Shown: positions 20,770-32,385, counted from the stretch's first letter. The stretch: DNA of 64,000 nt from Euclidia mi (GCA_944739405.2 OX123200.2:5286761-5350760), one strand, 5' to 3'. Program-made: numbers and translations. Notes: generated by a model from the letters alone, not told the origin.

Positions 20770-21018
20770 TTTCCTTTATTCCCAAAGGGGTAGGCAGAGG
20801 TGCATTATACACCCCTACTTCGCCAGTTATGTTTCGGTCCCAATGTAATAGGGGGCGAGTCTATTGCTATCTACCGGTCATATTATTAAGCGAGGGATAA
20901 TTAACATTTTTAATACACAAATAACATCGAAAAGTCAGAGGTGTGTGTCTGGGGTACCAGGGGATCGAACCCGAGATCATTATCTGGGCAGTCCGACACC
21001 ACTGTGCTATCGCCCCTT
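20770..21018 (-). repeat. SINE, head type C
   Basis: Minus strand: GGGCGATAGCACAGTGGTGT, B-box GGTTCGATCCC, then CCTCTGACTTTTCGATGTTA and the shared CTACCCCTTTGGGAATAAAG tail. Same family as 9069-9375. Confidence 0.8.
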
Positions 21019-21805
21019 TTTTAAACCAATAATGTTCATTTCATTTTCTGTGTGAGTGGGTGTCGGAGTTTTCAAGCCGTCCGAATGCCACCGAAGTGAA
21101 CGATTCTTATCCTGCGACAAGAACCGGAATCAGAAATTGAAAAGCTTTTCTATTTCTGATGTACGACGGTTAGATAATAACGATTAGATGCTGCTGGAAA
21201 TCTTACGGCAAATCTTTTATTATTGCCGTAAATTTAGATTTATGCGTCATTTTGTTAATCTGCAAATAGATTAAAGTAGGTACCACTATATAGGTACTGC
21301 TATTATTTTCGGATATTTAAGATTTAGATAATAAATCAATATTTAAATGATTTTAACCATTTCTCTAACGGTAGGTACAACAATTATAATAAGGCAGGTA
21401 ATTTATATAAAAAGGTAAAGGGATTACGGAGATTGCAATGCATATACGTAATTATATACTGCTCATTGTTGGATGGATACTGGCTCCAACTTTATGCTGG
21501 AGATTTTGCACGAATAGGTAGAGCTTGTCAAAGCACTAAGAATACCCGTATTTTGAACTGGTCATTGTCTGAAGGCTGAAGACGTGGAAATTGTAGGTAC
21601 CAACTTGACAAGGTACATGATTTTTCAGTACCTATTCCTATGCTCCTTTTGTTGATGAATTTACAATAACCGCCTTTAAATGCCTAATAACTAAATGCTA
21701 TCATCATCATCCAAGCAGCATCTAAAACGAGTGGCTCGGAACCCGTTATTTGATTTCTAGTAGAGTTTTCTATATAAGTAAATAAATTATTTTCTGCCAC
21801 ATTCA
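21019..21805. other. No recognised feature
   Basis: AT-rich intergenic DNA; no long frame or paired repeat. Confidence 0.4.
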
Positions 21806-21992
21806 CACACCACCATCTAGTTCCAAACTAAGTAGAGCTTGTACCTGCCTACTATGGGTACTAGACAACGGATAAACATACATGTACTTTTTCTTTTGTA
21901 AATACATTCGTATTATACATAGCAACACCCAGACCAAGACAATCATCCATGTTCATGCACACAAATGTTTGACTTGAGCGGGAAACGAACCC
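21806..21992 (-). repeat. SINE type F, head-truncated
   Basis: Minus strand: the end of the tRNA-like head (CGCGGGTTCGTTTCCCGCTC), then GTCTTGGTCTGGGTGTTGCT and a tail with AAGCTCTACTTAGTTTGGAA. Only the last part of the head is present. Confidence 0.65.
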
Positions 21993-22451
21993 GCGAATTC
22001 AAATAAATGCTTCTTTGTAAGCTTATAAGTTTTACGTAATAGTCCTTGTTGCTGGTTTATTATAATATTACTTAGTATTTACGTGTGTACCCGTTAAGGC
22101 TGGTGGGTCGTGATTAATGTTTAATTTACATGCACCGCGTGGGGTAACCCAATGAAATTTAATACAACGGGGTAAATTATATATCAAGCGAGCCGGCCTT
22201 TTGTTCTTGAGGAACGTATCATACTTGCTGGTTCATTACGACATCAACTGACATTAAAATTATCGTCACTTTGGAGTGAAGGCGTTGACAGTTTAATGTC
22301 TTCTTCAGGGAGCTCTGAAATTATGTGTGCGGGCAGCTTGATTATATTTTGTTGTAATTTATATTTAGTTTTATAAAGCAAAGTATAGTAGTGGAAAACA
22401 CTGATCTCTTTTCTAATAAGTGTATGGTTGTCGTTTGTTGGTTGCTTCATC
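21993..22451. other. No recognised feature
   Basis: AT-rich intergenic sequence. Confidence 0.4.
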
Positions 22452-22762
22452 ATACTCAGCCCTATATATAAACTGTCCCATTGCTGGGCACAGGCCTCTT
22501 CTCACTATGAGAAGGGTAAGGCCATAGTCCACCACGCTGGCCAAGTGCGGGTTGGTAGACTTCACATGTCTTTCGAGAACATTATGGAGAACTCTCAGAC
22601 ATGCAGGTTTCCTCACGATGTTTTTTCTTCATCGTTTAGCAAGCGATAATTAACAATTTAATACGCACATAACTCCGAAAAGTCGTTGGTGCGTGCCGTA
22701 GATTCGAACCCGGACCCTCTGCGTAGCAGTATTTCGGTCTCTCCACTAGGCAATCGCTGCTT
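22452..22762 (-). repeat. SINE type E, full length
   Basis: Minus strand: head GCAGCGATTGCCTAGTGGAG, B-box GGTTCGAATC, GACTTTTCGGAGTTATGTGC, AAACATCGTGAGGAAACCTG, GAAAGACATGTGAAGTCTAC and a CAATGGGACAGTTTATATAT tail. Same family as 28685-28998. Confidence 0.85.
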
Positions 22763-23495
22763 AAACAGTTAAATCCTTGTGTGGGGTTTGTGTCAAGGGT
22801 TTACCAAGAGCTCAGTTACATCACTGCTTACCTAAAGTAGATTGAGAAAAGACACACAGACTGTACGTCCTGAGTTCTATTACGTTCTGGAGCCTAATAA
22901 AGTAACAATCATCGAAGATAGTAGTGATTTGGTCAAACCTGATGTAAGATCTCAAAGGCTCTGAGCATAGTCGGATCAGGGAGGCGATTCAGAATCTTTC
23001 GATATCTCATTTGACATTCGATTCCGTTAATTGTCGAACGGGCTACCTCATTTTTGTCAAAACTTTCTATACATTTCCTATCAATTTTATGCATTCAGTA
23101 TGAAGTAAATTAATAAATAAACCGAATTCAATGAATATTTGTTCAAAATATCTCTGATAGGCGGCTAAAAGACGAGGACAATAATTTGACATATCGTGCG
23201 ATTACTCGTCGTGACGTTCTGAATCGGCCTGCAGATACGGTTAAGGTTTTTCGATTCATCGATGATTAGATATGAGTTACGAAGTAACTAGAACAATATA
23301 ATAACTATAGGTATGATGATGAAAAATACTTGTCAAATTTCCTATCAAGATTTGGTGGATGACTGGTGAATCAAAGCCACAATCTCCTGGTTAGCAGGCA
23401 GGAGTACTAACATTAAGACATATTGGGTGACCAGTTTTTGATTGGCCTATCGACCAACCTTTAACTGGACTGTTGGCCAGTCAATAGGTATCTAT
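22763..23495. other. No recognised feature
   Basis: AT-rich intergenic sequence. Confidence 0.4.
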
Positions 23496-24300
23496 AATAA
23501 TAATATTCTACTGCATACTTACACACATCACCATAGTAAAAACAGAATAGTAGGTTAGCTAAGGCCGCTCGGCGAGTTAATTGCCTACTCTTGCGTTGAC
23601 GCACGGGTTGTCACTTGTCTACACCGCGGCGCCGGCTTTGTCGGTGCTCGCGCTTTTTCGCCGCTTTTTTAAGTGATCGCGCTGAATACTTCACAATTTA
23701 AGCTTGAATTTATTTTTTCTCAAATATCTACTGACTACCTAAGCGTTATATAACTATCTAAATGCCTTTTTTAATGAGAAAAAGTAACAAGTTAAATTTA
23801 CTGTCGTTTAACACATTGTATATTATTAATAACGTTTATTACAAAACTGAATGTATATAAACAATTCAAGCGGGCGAGCAGTGAAGTACCTACATGAATG
23901 CGCTCGATCAGGCGCGCCGCGCATCCCGTACTGAATCCGCGCCGAGCTTGCCGCGCTCGTGAGATTGTGTGCGTGAAAAGTGCGTGCGCACACGGCGCCG
24001 GCGACTCACGCGTACATTCAAACCAGCGCGGCAGCGCGGCGGCCGATTTGTATGAAGCTATCTTACTATTCTCTTTTTACTATGACATCACCATGTAGTC
24101 TCAAACTAAGCAGAGCTTGTACTATGGATACTAGATAATGGATAAACATACATATACTTTTTTTGTAAATACATACATATTATACATAAAAACACCCAGA
24201 CCAAGACAAATATCAGACAGACTTGAGCGGGAATCGAACCCGCGACCATCGGCGTAGCAGTCGCTTACACTCCCGCTGCGCCAACCGGTCGTCATATGTA
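23496..24300 (-). repeat. SINE type F split by a MITE
   Basis: 24085-24300 holds the tRNA-like head on the minus strand (GACCGGTTGGCGCAGCGGGA, B-box GGTTCGATTCC) and most of the tail. The tail end (GTGTGTAAG, GTAGAATATTATTATT-type) lies at 23496-23531, beyond the inserted 553-bp MITE. The copy at 41495-41618 shows the uninterrupted arrangement. Confidence 0.75.
23532..24084. mobile_element. 553-bp MITE, copy 1 (CATAGTA termini)
   Basis: Terminal repeats CATAGTAAAAACAGAATAG and, at the right end, its near reverse complement. It is flanked by the 7-bp duplication ACATCAC at 23525-23531 and 24085-24091. Two GC-rich CpG blocks (23565-23660 and 23880-24050) flank an AT-rich middle. It matches the uninterrupted sequence of copy 2 (53754-56138) in reverse orientation and has the same 553-bp length. 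Confidence 0.93.
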
Positions 24301-24587
24301 TTTTTCTATGGCTTCTTGAATGGAAGGGAGAAGATGAGATTTAAATTGTAAGTAATTAATACTGTGTTTTCCCTGCAGCGCACGAATTAATTCGAAATGT
24401 ATCTCGCGCTCCTGTCAACGGGCTATCTAATTGTTTAGAATTTTAAATTATCCGTTTCCTGATGATTGCAATCTGGGTGTTTTCTAGATGCGACTGAATC
24501 AAGTGAATTAATCGTTGTTGATTATATCCATCAGTTGATCTAAGCTGTACCTACGATACTAATCGCAATAAAATCAGTATAATACCT

Positions 24588-24956
24588 ACCTATATAAAAT
24601 CCTTGCGTTATTGGCTGACTGCCTACATAGTCCAGTGGATAGCGTATGCGACTGCTGATCGGAGGTCCCGATGCCCGGTTCTGGTAAAGGTGTTACTGGG
24701 TTTTTCCGAATTCTCAGTAGCAGCGCAGTCTGGTGATGTGCCCGGTTACGGCTATAGGCTCGCCCCCTATAACGTGGGACCAAAAAATTCATGGCGAAAT
24801 GTGGGTGTAATGTTACTAATGTTACACGTCTGCCTACCCCTTCGGGGATACAAGCGTGATAAATAAATATAAATAAAAGAATATTGGCTGACTCACAGAC
24901 AACAAACTACCGATACGTAAGTACTGTTTATTCTGTGCTACCGAGCTCAACCGGCT
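24588..24956. repeat. Helitron-like fragment interrupted by a SINE
   Basis: TATATAAAATCCTTGCGTTA at 24591-24610 matches the 5' part of Helitron family H1; its continuation resumes after the SINE with ATTGGCTGACTCACAGAC. No 3' end (CCTCTAG) follows, so only a fragment or a different subfamily is present. Confidence 0.5.
24621..24882 (+). repeat. SINE, head type B, exact target duplication
   Basis: Flanked by ATTGGCTGACT at 24610-24620 and 24883-24893. Head GCCTACATAGTCCAGTGGAT, shared body and tail (CCCCTTCGGGGATACAAGCG). Confidence 0.9.
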
Positions 24957-24996
24957 CACTGTGTTTCGTCTAGAACATGCTAGCTGGACAAAAGTC
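24957..24996 (+). other. Left Transib terminus, RSS-like
   Basis: Heptamer CACTGTG, a 24-bp spacer, and ACAAAAGTC, which matches the RSS nonamer ACAAAAACC at 7 of 9 positions. The right end has CACTGAG, 24 bp, ACAAAATTA (27948-27987). Confidence 0.7.
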
Positions 24997-25212
24997 ATTG
25001 TCTAATTACCTGAAATTTATTACCTGAGCCTTTTACCAGATACCCAGGTGCCCCAATTCTGAGAATTGTTTTGGACACGTGTCAACTACTGATAAGGTAA
25101 TGAGGTTAGTATATAAGGAAAGGGTAAGAAAACCACTTATTAATTGCATTTTTGCGTGTACGGAAGTAACATCCTATGTCAGTGAGTTTAAGTTTTTTCA
25201 AAAGTGTTAGTG

Positions 25213-27580
25213 ATGGATCTTCAAGTTAAAGGTATGTTCTTTTTATTTCTAATAAGAAAATAGGTTTACATTTCCCCATTTTTTTTAAATAGCTCGAGTT
25301 TAAAGAAGTTTGTCAAATTTTGATGACTTTCTGAATTCATTGGACTAGAAACTACTTGTACCCTCTTGTACCCGGGCTAGAGATATATATATATATATAG
25401 ATAGATAGCATAGCCATATCTGTTAGCTTTTAAATTTTAGTCATCTTAGCCTGCACACTTGAGTACAACTTTGTCATTTTGTCTGTTTTCTAGAATACGA
25501 ATTCTCAGTCTCGAAAATGGAGTTTTTTGATGAATGGCAGAAACATGCTAAAGAGAACCGCAACAGTAGACTGTATGAGTTTATAGTGATGAAACATGAT
25601 CTTGTTAATATCACGGAAGCATCTGAGCGGGAAATTAAAATGACAATTGGAAGATTGTCATCCAAATACACAGAAAAATGGGAAAAATGTGGGAAATGCC
25701 GTAATCGCTTCCTGACTAAGAATTCTGAGTGGTTGTCTGGGGATTTTACATTCAAAGCATCTGTCCACCTCTCAACACCATCATCATCAAGTAAGAGTTC
25801 GATTCGTGGACGTCCATCAATAGATTTTCCTGAAGCAAGTGAAAAAACGAAAAGGAGACGCGTGGAGGACCTACTACACACGCGAGATGTAAACCAGCTA
25901 GTAGCCGCTGCTGAAATATCGGCACGATTATCCGGACATCGGAATTTGGCTACTGTGATTAAAGAAGCAAGCCATAGTCCGGAAAAGTGCCAAGAAATGA
26001 AAAGATATGTGGGTGAAAAGGTACGCGAACATCCAAGATGTTTGTCCAAAGAGGAGGCTTTGGCATATTATGTGGATGCCAAATCCACGAGCCACTCTTA
26101 TAAACAAACGAGGAAATGGAGCATCAAGGCAGGACACCAGGTATTCCCATCATTTTATAGTGTTAGGCAGGCAAAAATTGAATGCTACCCTCCCGAGGAA
26201 CAGATTTTTATAAGCGAAACGCGTGCAGAAATTAAACTTCAGGCGGTTTTAAATAAAACAGCTGAACGTCTAATTTGTGCACAGCGTGAAGTTTTAAAAT
26301 CTGTAGATTCTGGCTCATCACTCTCCCTTGTTAGCAAGTGGGGGTGTGATGGAAGTTCCGGTCATAGCACTTACAAACAAAAATTCTCAAACAGTGAAGA
26401 CACAGATGAGTTTTTGTTTATGTTCTCATTCGTGCCACTTCAGTTACGTGACAATAGTGGTAGAGTTGCTTGGCAGAAGCCTCGACCATCTTCTACCATG
26501 TATTGTCGACCGATTAAGTTTATTTTCTCCAAAGAAACAACAGATTTTACTGTAATAGAAACCAATAAGATTTTGGAGGAAATAAACCAATTGGTGCCAA
26601 CAATAGGTAATATAGATGGTAAAGAGATATCGGTCAAACACGAATTACTGTTCACGATGATTGATGGTAAAGTGTGCAACGCTATGACTGAAACTTCGTC
26701 AGCACTTAAATGTTACATTTGTGGAGCTACTCCTAAATTTATGAATGATGAGTCTAGGGAATTTGTTGTAAATAAGGAAACTCTTGGTTTTGGTATATCT
26801 CCCCTTCACGCTTGGATCCGGTCTTTTGAATGTTTGCTTCACATAAGCTATCGTCTTGAAGTTAAGAAATGGCAACTTCGAGGTCAAAGTGACAAAGAAA
26901 ATGTGAAGCAACGTTCGGCTCGTATCCAAGAAAGGTTTAAGGTTGAAATGGGTTTAATTGTAGATAAACCAAAACCAGGATTTGGTAATACGAATGATGG
27001 GAATACTGCTCGTCGGTTTTTTGAGAATCCTGAACAGGCTTCAGATATTACAGGTGTAGATGTGACACTAACTAAGAACTTTGGCACTATCCTTAGAACT
27101 TTAGCTTCGGGTTACGATATTGATGTTGTTAAATTTAATTCTTTTACACAGGACACAAAAAAATGTATCTTAGTCTCTATTCGTGGTATAAAATGCCTGT
27201 TACTGTGCACAAAATTCTTGTGCACAGTGTAGAAATTGTGAGATCGGCTCTTTTACCTATTGGGCAGCTTTCTGAAGAAGCTCAGGAAGCGCGTAATAAA
27301 GATTATAGGAGGTTCCGGGAGCACAATACTCGAAAATATTCACGTATTGCCACGAATAGGGATTTACTTAATATGTTGCTAATTACATCTGATCCTGTAA
27401 TAAATGGCCTTAGGGAAGTGCCGAAAAAACCGACGAGTAAACTTCCTTCTGAGGTTTTAGAATTAATTATACCCCCTCCTGTAAATAAGGTCTAATGTAA
27501 GTCATTGTAGTTCTCATCAAAATATGTCAGATTATATGGTAGATGATTCTTCAGAAGAAGAATTTAGTGATGCAGAATAA
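25213..27580 (+). pseudogene. Transib (RAG1-like) transposase, near intact
   Basis: Cut-and-paste DDE transposase related to the RAG1 core. Exon 1 (25213-25231) encodes MDLQVK with a GTATGT donor. After a 262-bp intron ending in TTTTCTAG, exon 2 begins at 25494 and continues in phase (EYEFSVSKMEFFDEW). One frame then runs to about 27160 without a stop: GRPSIDFPEASEKTKRRR; KWGCDGSSG with the presumed first catalytic Asp (codon at 26348); CRPIKFIFSKE; MIDGKVCNAMTE; CYICGAT; SPLHAWIRSFECLLHISYRL; FGNTNDGNTARRFFENP. At a run of seven A near 27157 the frame shifts by one base to give SLYSWYKMPVTVHKILVHS and GQLSEEAQEARNK up to 27495. An acidic stretch (DDSSEEEFSDAE) follows in the original frame to 27580 and may be the true C-terminus. 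Only one or two frameshifts separate it from a working gene. Confidence 0.9.
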
Positions 27581-27987
27581 ATAGAAGTTGTAAATAATAT
27601 TTTACTAATGTTTTTTTAAGCTGTGTACCTATCTAACTTTATTATTAGTTGTCAACATATTGTTTTTTAACTGCATATTTTTTAAGTAAAAAGTATTGTT
27701 ATTGAGTAGGTAGTAATAATGCCCTATTATGTAATTAGAAGCCAAGTCCTTAGTAGCACAATAATTTATGACTATTGTTATTTTTTTCATTGTTATTTTT
27801 TACCTGTCTGACAATAAAAGATTAATCGCTATTATATTTTTTTTTTGTTGGCACACGTGACCCTACCTCCTGTTTTTGGTGTTATATGCGCTAATACCCC
27901 ATTAGAATATCATAATAAAGCCGTACGAACTAAAAAACCTCAATAAATAATTTTGTCCTGCTAGCATGTTCTAGACGAACCTCAGTG

Positions 27988-28684
27988 GCTGAATCGCAGA
28001 ACCTAAACAAGTAGCTGGAATCATGAACAGCAAAACAGCGGGATCATATTGTGATATACGATTCATTAAAAAAAAAAACAATATTTCACCCCTGAGAAAG
28101 TAAATAGCGGTTGAAGGTTTGTTTACAATTGCTTTCTTTGAAGATGCTATGAAAAATCGGGCATCAGTTAGTTTGTTAGAATTATTCGATATTTTTTCAT
28201 GTTCACTCGTACAGAGAAAAATATTTCTTTATTACTACAATTTTCTGTAAATTTTCACGCTGTTCACCGTTGTTAAAGTGTATTTTTGTTTTTATATCTG
28301 CCATTAGCCAAATTTTGGTTCAATTGAAATAAAATAACCCATCAAACGCCCGACCACCAATCTTGAACCTAAAACAGTGCGTAGTTTTCATGTTTATTAA
28401 CATATCGCGATGAAAGGTGGCACGTTAAATATAAATAAAAGGTGAACGAGACTATCTCAGAAAACATAAAATTTTGAACGAAATAAATTGTGGTGACAGT
28501 TTAAAATCCTTTCAAAGGAACAGATGTGAGAAAACGAATAAACCCACTTGTTTATTTTTAAGGTGTGTTATTTAAAGATGGCAGATTTCGTTAGCAACTT
28601 TTGTGATCGAAATATCCGTCCGTGAAGATAAAATTTTGCCTAAATTATGAGGTCATGGAGGATTTTGAACATGTAATCTAAAAT
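27988..28684. other. No recognised feature
   Basis: AT-rich intergenic sequence with a poly-A run near 28070. Confidence 0.4.
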
Positions 28685-28998
28685 GTCGCGATAGCCGAGT
28701 GGAGACACCGACAGACTGCTACGCAGAGGGTCTCGGGTTCGAATCTACGGCACGCACCATTGACTTTTCGAAGTTAAGTGCGTATTAAATTGTTAATTAT
28801 CGCTTGCTTATCGGTGAAGGAAAACATCGTGAGGAAATCTGCATGTCTGAGAGTTCTCCATAATGTTCTTGAAAGACATGTGAAGTCTGCCAACCCGCAC
28901 TTGGCAGGCGTGGTGGACTATGGCCTTACTCTTCTCATAGAGAGAAGAGGCCCGTGGCCAGCAGTGGGATAGTATATATATAGGGCTGATGATGATGA
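28685..28998 (+). repeat. SINE type E, full length
   Basis: Head GCGATAGCCGAGTGGAGACA, B-box GGTTCGAATC, GACTTTTCGAAGTTAAGTGC, GAAAGACATGTGAAGTCTGC, tail CAGCAGTGGGATAGTATATA and GATGATGATG. Confidence 0.88.
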
Positions 28999-29201
28999 AT
29001 CTATACATATTATAAAATGAAGTCCTCCGCGGTATGTCTGGGGATAAACTCAAAAAATACTGAACTGATTTTTGTACCATTTTCACCAATACAAAGGGTG
29101 ATGGTTGTGGTAGGTGTAGTCGTATAATTCACGAGTCGGTAATGAAATCTAGTAGATCGAAATTTTAGAAATGCTAAAGTAATAGTCAAAGGACGACGGT
29201 T

Positions 29202-29269
29202 CTACCGTGACCGCTTCTGGTAGGTACACATGCTTGGGCATGTGTACCTACCAGAAGCGGTCACGGTAG
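29202..29269. repeat. Perfect 32-bp hairpin with TTGG loop
   Basis: 29202-29233 (starting CTACCGTGACCGCTTCTGGT) and 29238-29269 are exact reverse complements around a 4-base loop. No other copy is seen in the window. Confidence 0.9.
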
Positions 29270-30011
29270 GAGCCCTGGAACAAATAGTAGATAATAAAGT
29301 CCATCATAATACGCCATTTAAAACCAGGTACATAAATATTAGTACGTGTTCAAACCGCGAAATATTGATAATATGTTTATCATGACACTGTTACAATGGT
29401 AAAGGCCAGAATATTAAACTAGGACTTAGAAAATTCGACCGCCAATGGCCTCAGTATCATGTACTGAAACACTGGTATTGATTTTCAGTACACTGTCCCT
29501 TACACCCTGTATAATTCGAAAGTTAGTCCTGCTTTTATTTATGTTAAAGTTATTAAGATAAGGGCAATTTGTTTTTGTGAAGAATCTGTATTTTAAATTT
29601 ACTGGGACAAACTCCGAATTGAATAATTAACGTTCTTCTTTGAAGATGGTGTAAAATAGTCTAATCTCTGATTAAGCTTGGTATTATATTAACTGTTTGT
29701 TTTGTAACAAGGCCTCAAATGTTTACCATAAATCTTTCTAACAATAAAAGTAGGATACCAAAATATATTGTTCTTAAATTACTCTGGCGCAGTTGTTAAC
29801 GTAAATAACTAATTTTACGAGCACCTAATTAACTTTAACGACTTGATAGTTCTAAATTGTCCGTAATGTTGTTACTGTATTTTAGGAAAAGTTGTACTGA
29901 AGTTTTAAAATCTTCTTCTCGGGTCTATGGCAACACTTGTCATACGGCTTCTTAAAATACTAGATACTTCTATATGCAGTAGTAGGAAACTTACATAGGT
30001 ACTTTTTTTTT
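29270..30011. other. No recognised feature
   Basis: AT-rich intergenic sequence. Confidence 0.4.
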
Positions 30012-30224
30012 AGAAAAGAACGCCCGCAGTAGGACTAAATCCTGTGTCACGGGGGACTTTACAAACATACAACTAACGGACACAATGAACACCCAGACTC
30101 GAAACAACAATTTATGAATCACACAAAGTGTTGCCTCGTGTGGGGATCGAACCCACAACCCACAACACTGGGCGCAGTGTCAAGTGGCGAGGCAGCCGCT
30201 TAAACCACTACACCAACCGTGCAG
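30012..30224 (-). repeat. SINE, head type D
   Basis: Minus strand: GACTGCACGGTTGGTGTAGT, B-box GGTTCGATCCCC, GTTTCGAGTCTGGGTGTTCA, CCGTGACACAGGATTTAGTC. Confidence 0.85.
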
Positions 30225-30764
30225 TCTACATACAGAGCATTTTTATAATTAACCATGTGAAGTCCAGATGACAGGAATTCAGAGGAGGATCTTATCATGA
30301 AAACGATCGCTGATTTATCACGTTGCCTACCTAATTTTACTTTTTCATCCTCCGTCTCCGGGCAGGCAGGGTTGGTGTGTGTGACTCTCAACTACAGGCC
30401 TTCAGGGCCTACCCACTAAACCCACCCTGGTGTCTGTCGACGTAGCAGCTGTGCCACGCGGATCGCAGCTGAAATAATTTGACGAGACCCCGCCGGGACC
30501 ATGACTGCTCTTTCAAAAACGACAGTACTGAGAATATAATTATGTAGATATAGAATTCTGACCATATCTATAAATCAGAATATCGATGTAATTTCTTCGT
30601 TTCGTCCTTACCAAGAACGTCGTACCGAATTGAGTGTGCCCTTGTCAAAATTAGCATCATCAGCATCTGCCAAATTATGTCGTGAAGCTCAGAAGATATG
30701 TAAGAGCACTGAGCAGCATATGTAAATTTCCATGGCAGGGTAAGGAGCTAGTAGGAATTTTTTA
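30225..30764. other. No recognised feature
   Basis: Mixed composition; short frames only. Confidence 0.4.
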
Positions 30765-30775
30765 TTATTTTTTTA

Positions 30776-31024
30776 TTTATAGACTCACGCCTGTATCCCC
30801 GAAGGGGTAGGCAGAGGTGTAATATTACACCCACATATCGTCATGAATTTTAGATCCCACGTAATAGAGGGGGCGAGCCTATTGCCGTACCGGGCACATT
30901 ACCAGACTCCGTGCTGCTATTGGGAATTTCCTAACGGAAAAACCCAATAACACTTTTACCCGACCCAGGAATCGAACTCGAGACCTCCCAATCCCACGCG
31001 CACATTTATGCCGCGAGACCAACG
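30776..31024 (-). repeat. SINE, head type A, with target duplication
   Basis: Shared tail and body, head GCTTCGTTGGTCTCGCGGCA. GCTAGTAGGAAT occurs just outside both ends (about 30748-30759 and 31031-31042), a 12-bp target duplication. Confidence 0.85.
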
Positions 31025-31042
31025 AAGCAGGCTAGTAGGAAT

Positions 31043-31990
31043 ATTTGTATTAAAACGTACCTACCTATTTAGATAAAATCAATAAAGACCATGTCTGGTT
31101 ACACATACCAACCTAAACATGATATAAAATGTGCCATCTAAGTTAAAATGCACCCAAATACCTACATAAATCAGTCAAATAAGAATTCAATCTAAAAAGT
31201 TGATCAAGTTATTTGTACAAAAAGTTTAACTTTCATATATTAGGAAGGCAACACTAATGGTTGCAAAAAAAGGTTTTAAAGCTGCGACTTGGGTCTTTGG
31301 TGATAGTGGCGTTTAATCATTAAATATAAATTTGTGCCTAATAGATAAAATGGGCTTCCAGATATTGCCTCGGACAAAATGGAAAACAGGATATTTTATA
31401 TAACGATTGTTTATAACTTGGTATCGTGTAATATAACTAGGTATATACACTTGAAAATATAGTTATTTTAATTTGAAATATGAAAGATACTTCAATTTTA
31501 TTCTTAAACATACATCAATATTTGTGCCTAGTACCTATTTTGTCACAGGTGTTTGTCACGCATATATTTTAAATTACAGTTACTGTGACACCAGTACTAC
31601 AGCCTAGCTAGTACGAGCCAAGTGTACAGCAGATATTCCATAAGATTAATAGTCCTACATATTTCTAGACGGGACTTGTTTGGAGCCAAGATGTCTGTTC
31701 TGCTACCAACTGTAAAACAGTTAGCTCGCAGTCCAAGTGTTTTTCTAATAAGATAAGACATAAATAATTGATCATGTGAGTCGCAATCTCGCCGTAAAAT
31801 GTATGTGAACAAAAACCGCGGTCGTTACATGTTTCCTTTAAGGAAAAGTGAATTAACATACAGGCTATTTGATATCGTTTTATTTGTACATATATCGGCT
31901 GATCAACACTTTTGCACTTACGGGACAATAACATAGTATTTTGTGTCACTTAATTTTGATTCTGCGCGTGTAAAATATGCTATTTGTATA
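31043..31990. other. No recognised feature
   Basis: AT-rich intergenic sequence with short frames only. Confidence 0.4.
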
Positions 31991-32198
31991 TCTTAATATA
32001 TAAAATCCTTTCGTTACTGACTGACTGACAGACACGCTATAGCCGAAACTATTGGGCGCAGGAAGCTGAAATTTGGCACGTATGTTCCTTGGGTACCGTA
32101 AGGGTGCACTAAGAAGGGATTTCCCGAAATTCTCACGGGATCGGCCAAAACGGGTAAATTTTTAAAAAAATGCAGGCGTAGCTGCTGGCGTCCTCTAG
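31991..32198 (+). mobile_element. Non-autonomous Helitron, family H1
   Basis: TCTTAATATATAAAATCC start after A, CCTCTAG end before T, same body as 5547-5758. Confidence 0.8.
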
Positions 32199-32385
32199 TT
32201 TTATATATGCCCACGTACTGGACTTTTTTTGAGCGTGTAATGCTTATTTTAAAACCTTGATTGCTTAATCCGTAATTAGCGTCAGCTTTGTCTAAGCTCT
32301 CACTCCATTCCTGCATTCGACGAAAGTCTAAGCTCTTTTTTCATAAAATTTACGTACTTACATACACATACATACATACGTATCG

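Larger units (their letters stand above)
24957..27987 (+). mobile_element. Transib DNA transposon, copy B, nearly complete
   Basis: Terminal inverted repeats of about 37 bp: left CACTGTG then TTTCGTCTAGAACATGCTAG; right (reverse strand) CACTGAG then GTTCGTCTAGAACATGCTAG. The length of 3031 bp is usual for Transib. Left-flank CGGCT resembles the CGNCG target preference of the family, but the right flank reads GCTGA, so no clean 5-bp duplication is visible. It carries one transposase gene. Confidence 0.95.

Noticed and set aside
20864..21055. Frame containing CVSGVPGDRTRDHYLGS
   Set aside because: Translated SINE: such peptides recur wherever this SINE is read from the minus-strand copy.
23898..24098. 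Arg/Ala-rich frame, found again at 53710-53940
   Set aside because: It lies in the CpG-rich part of the 553-bp MITE. Both copies share it only because the MITE is repeated.
25474..26049. 191-codon minus-strand frame
   Set aside because: Antisense shadow of the Transib transposase.
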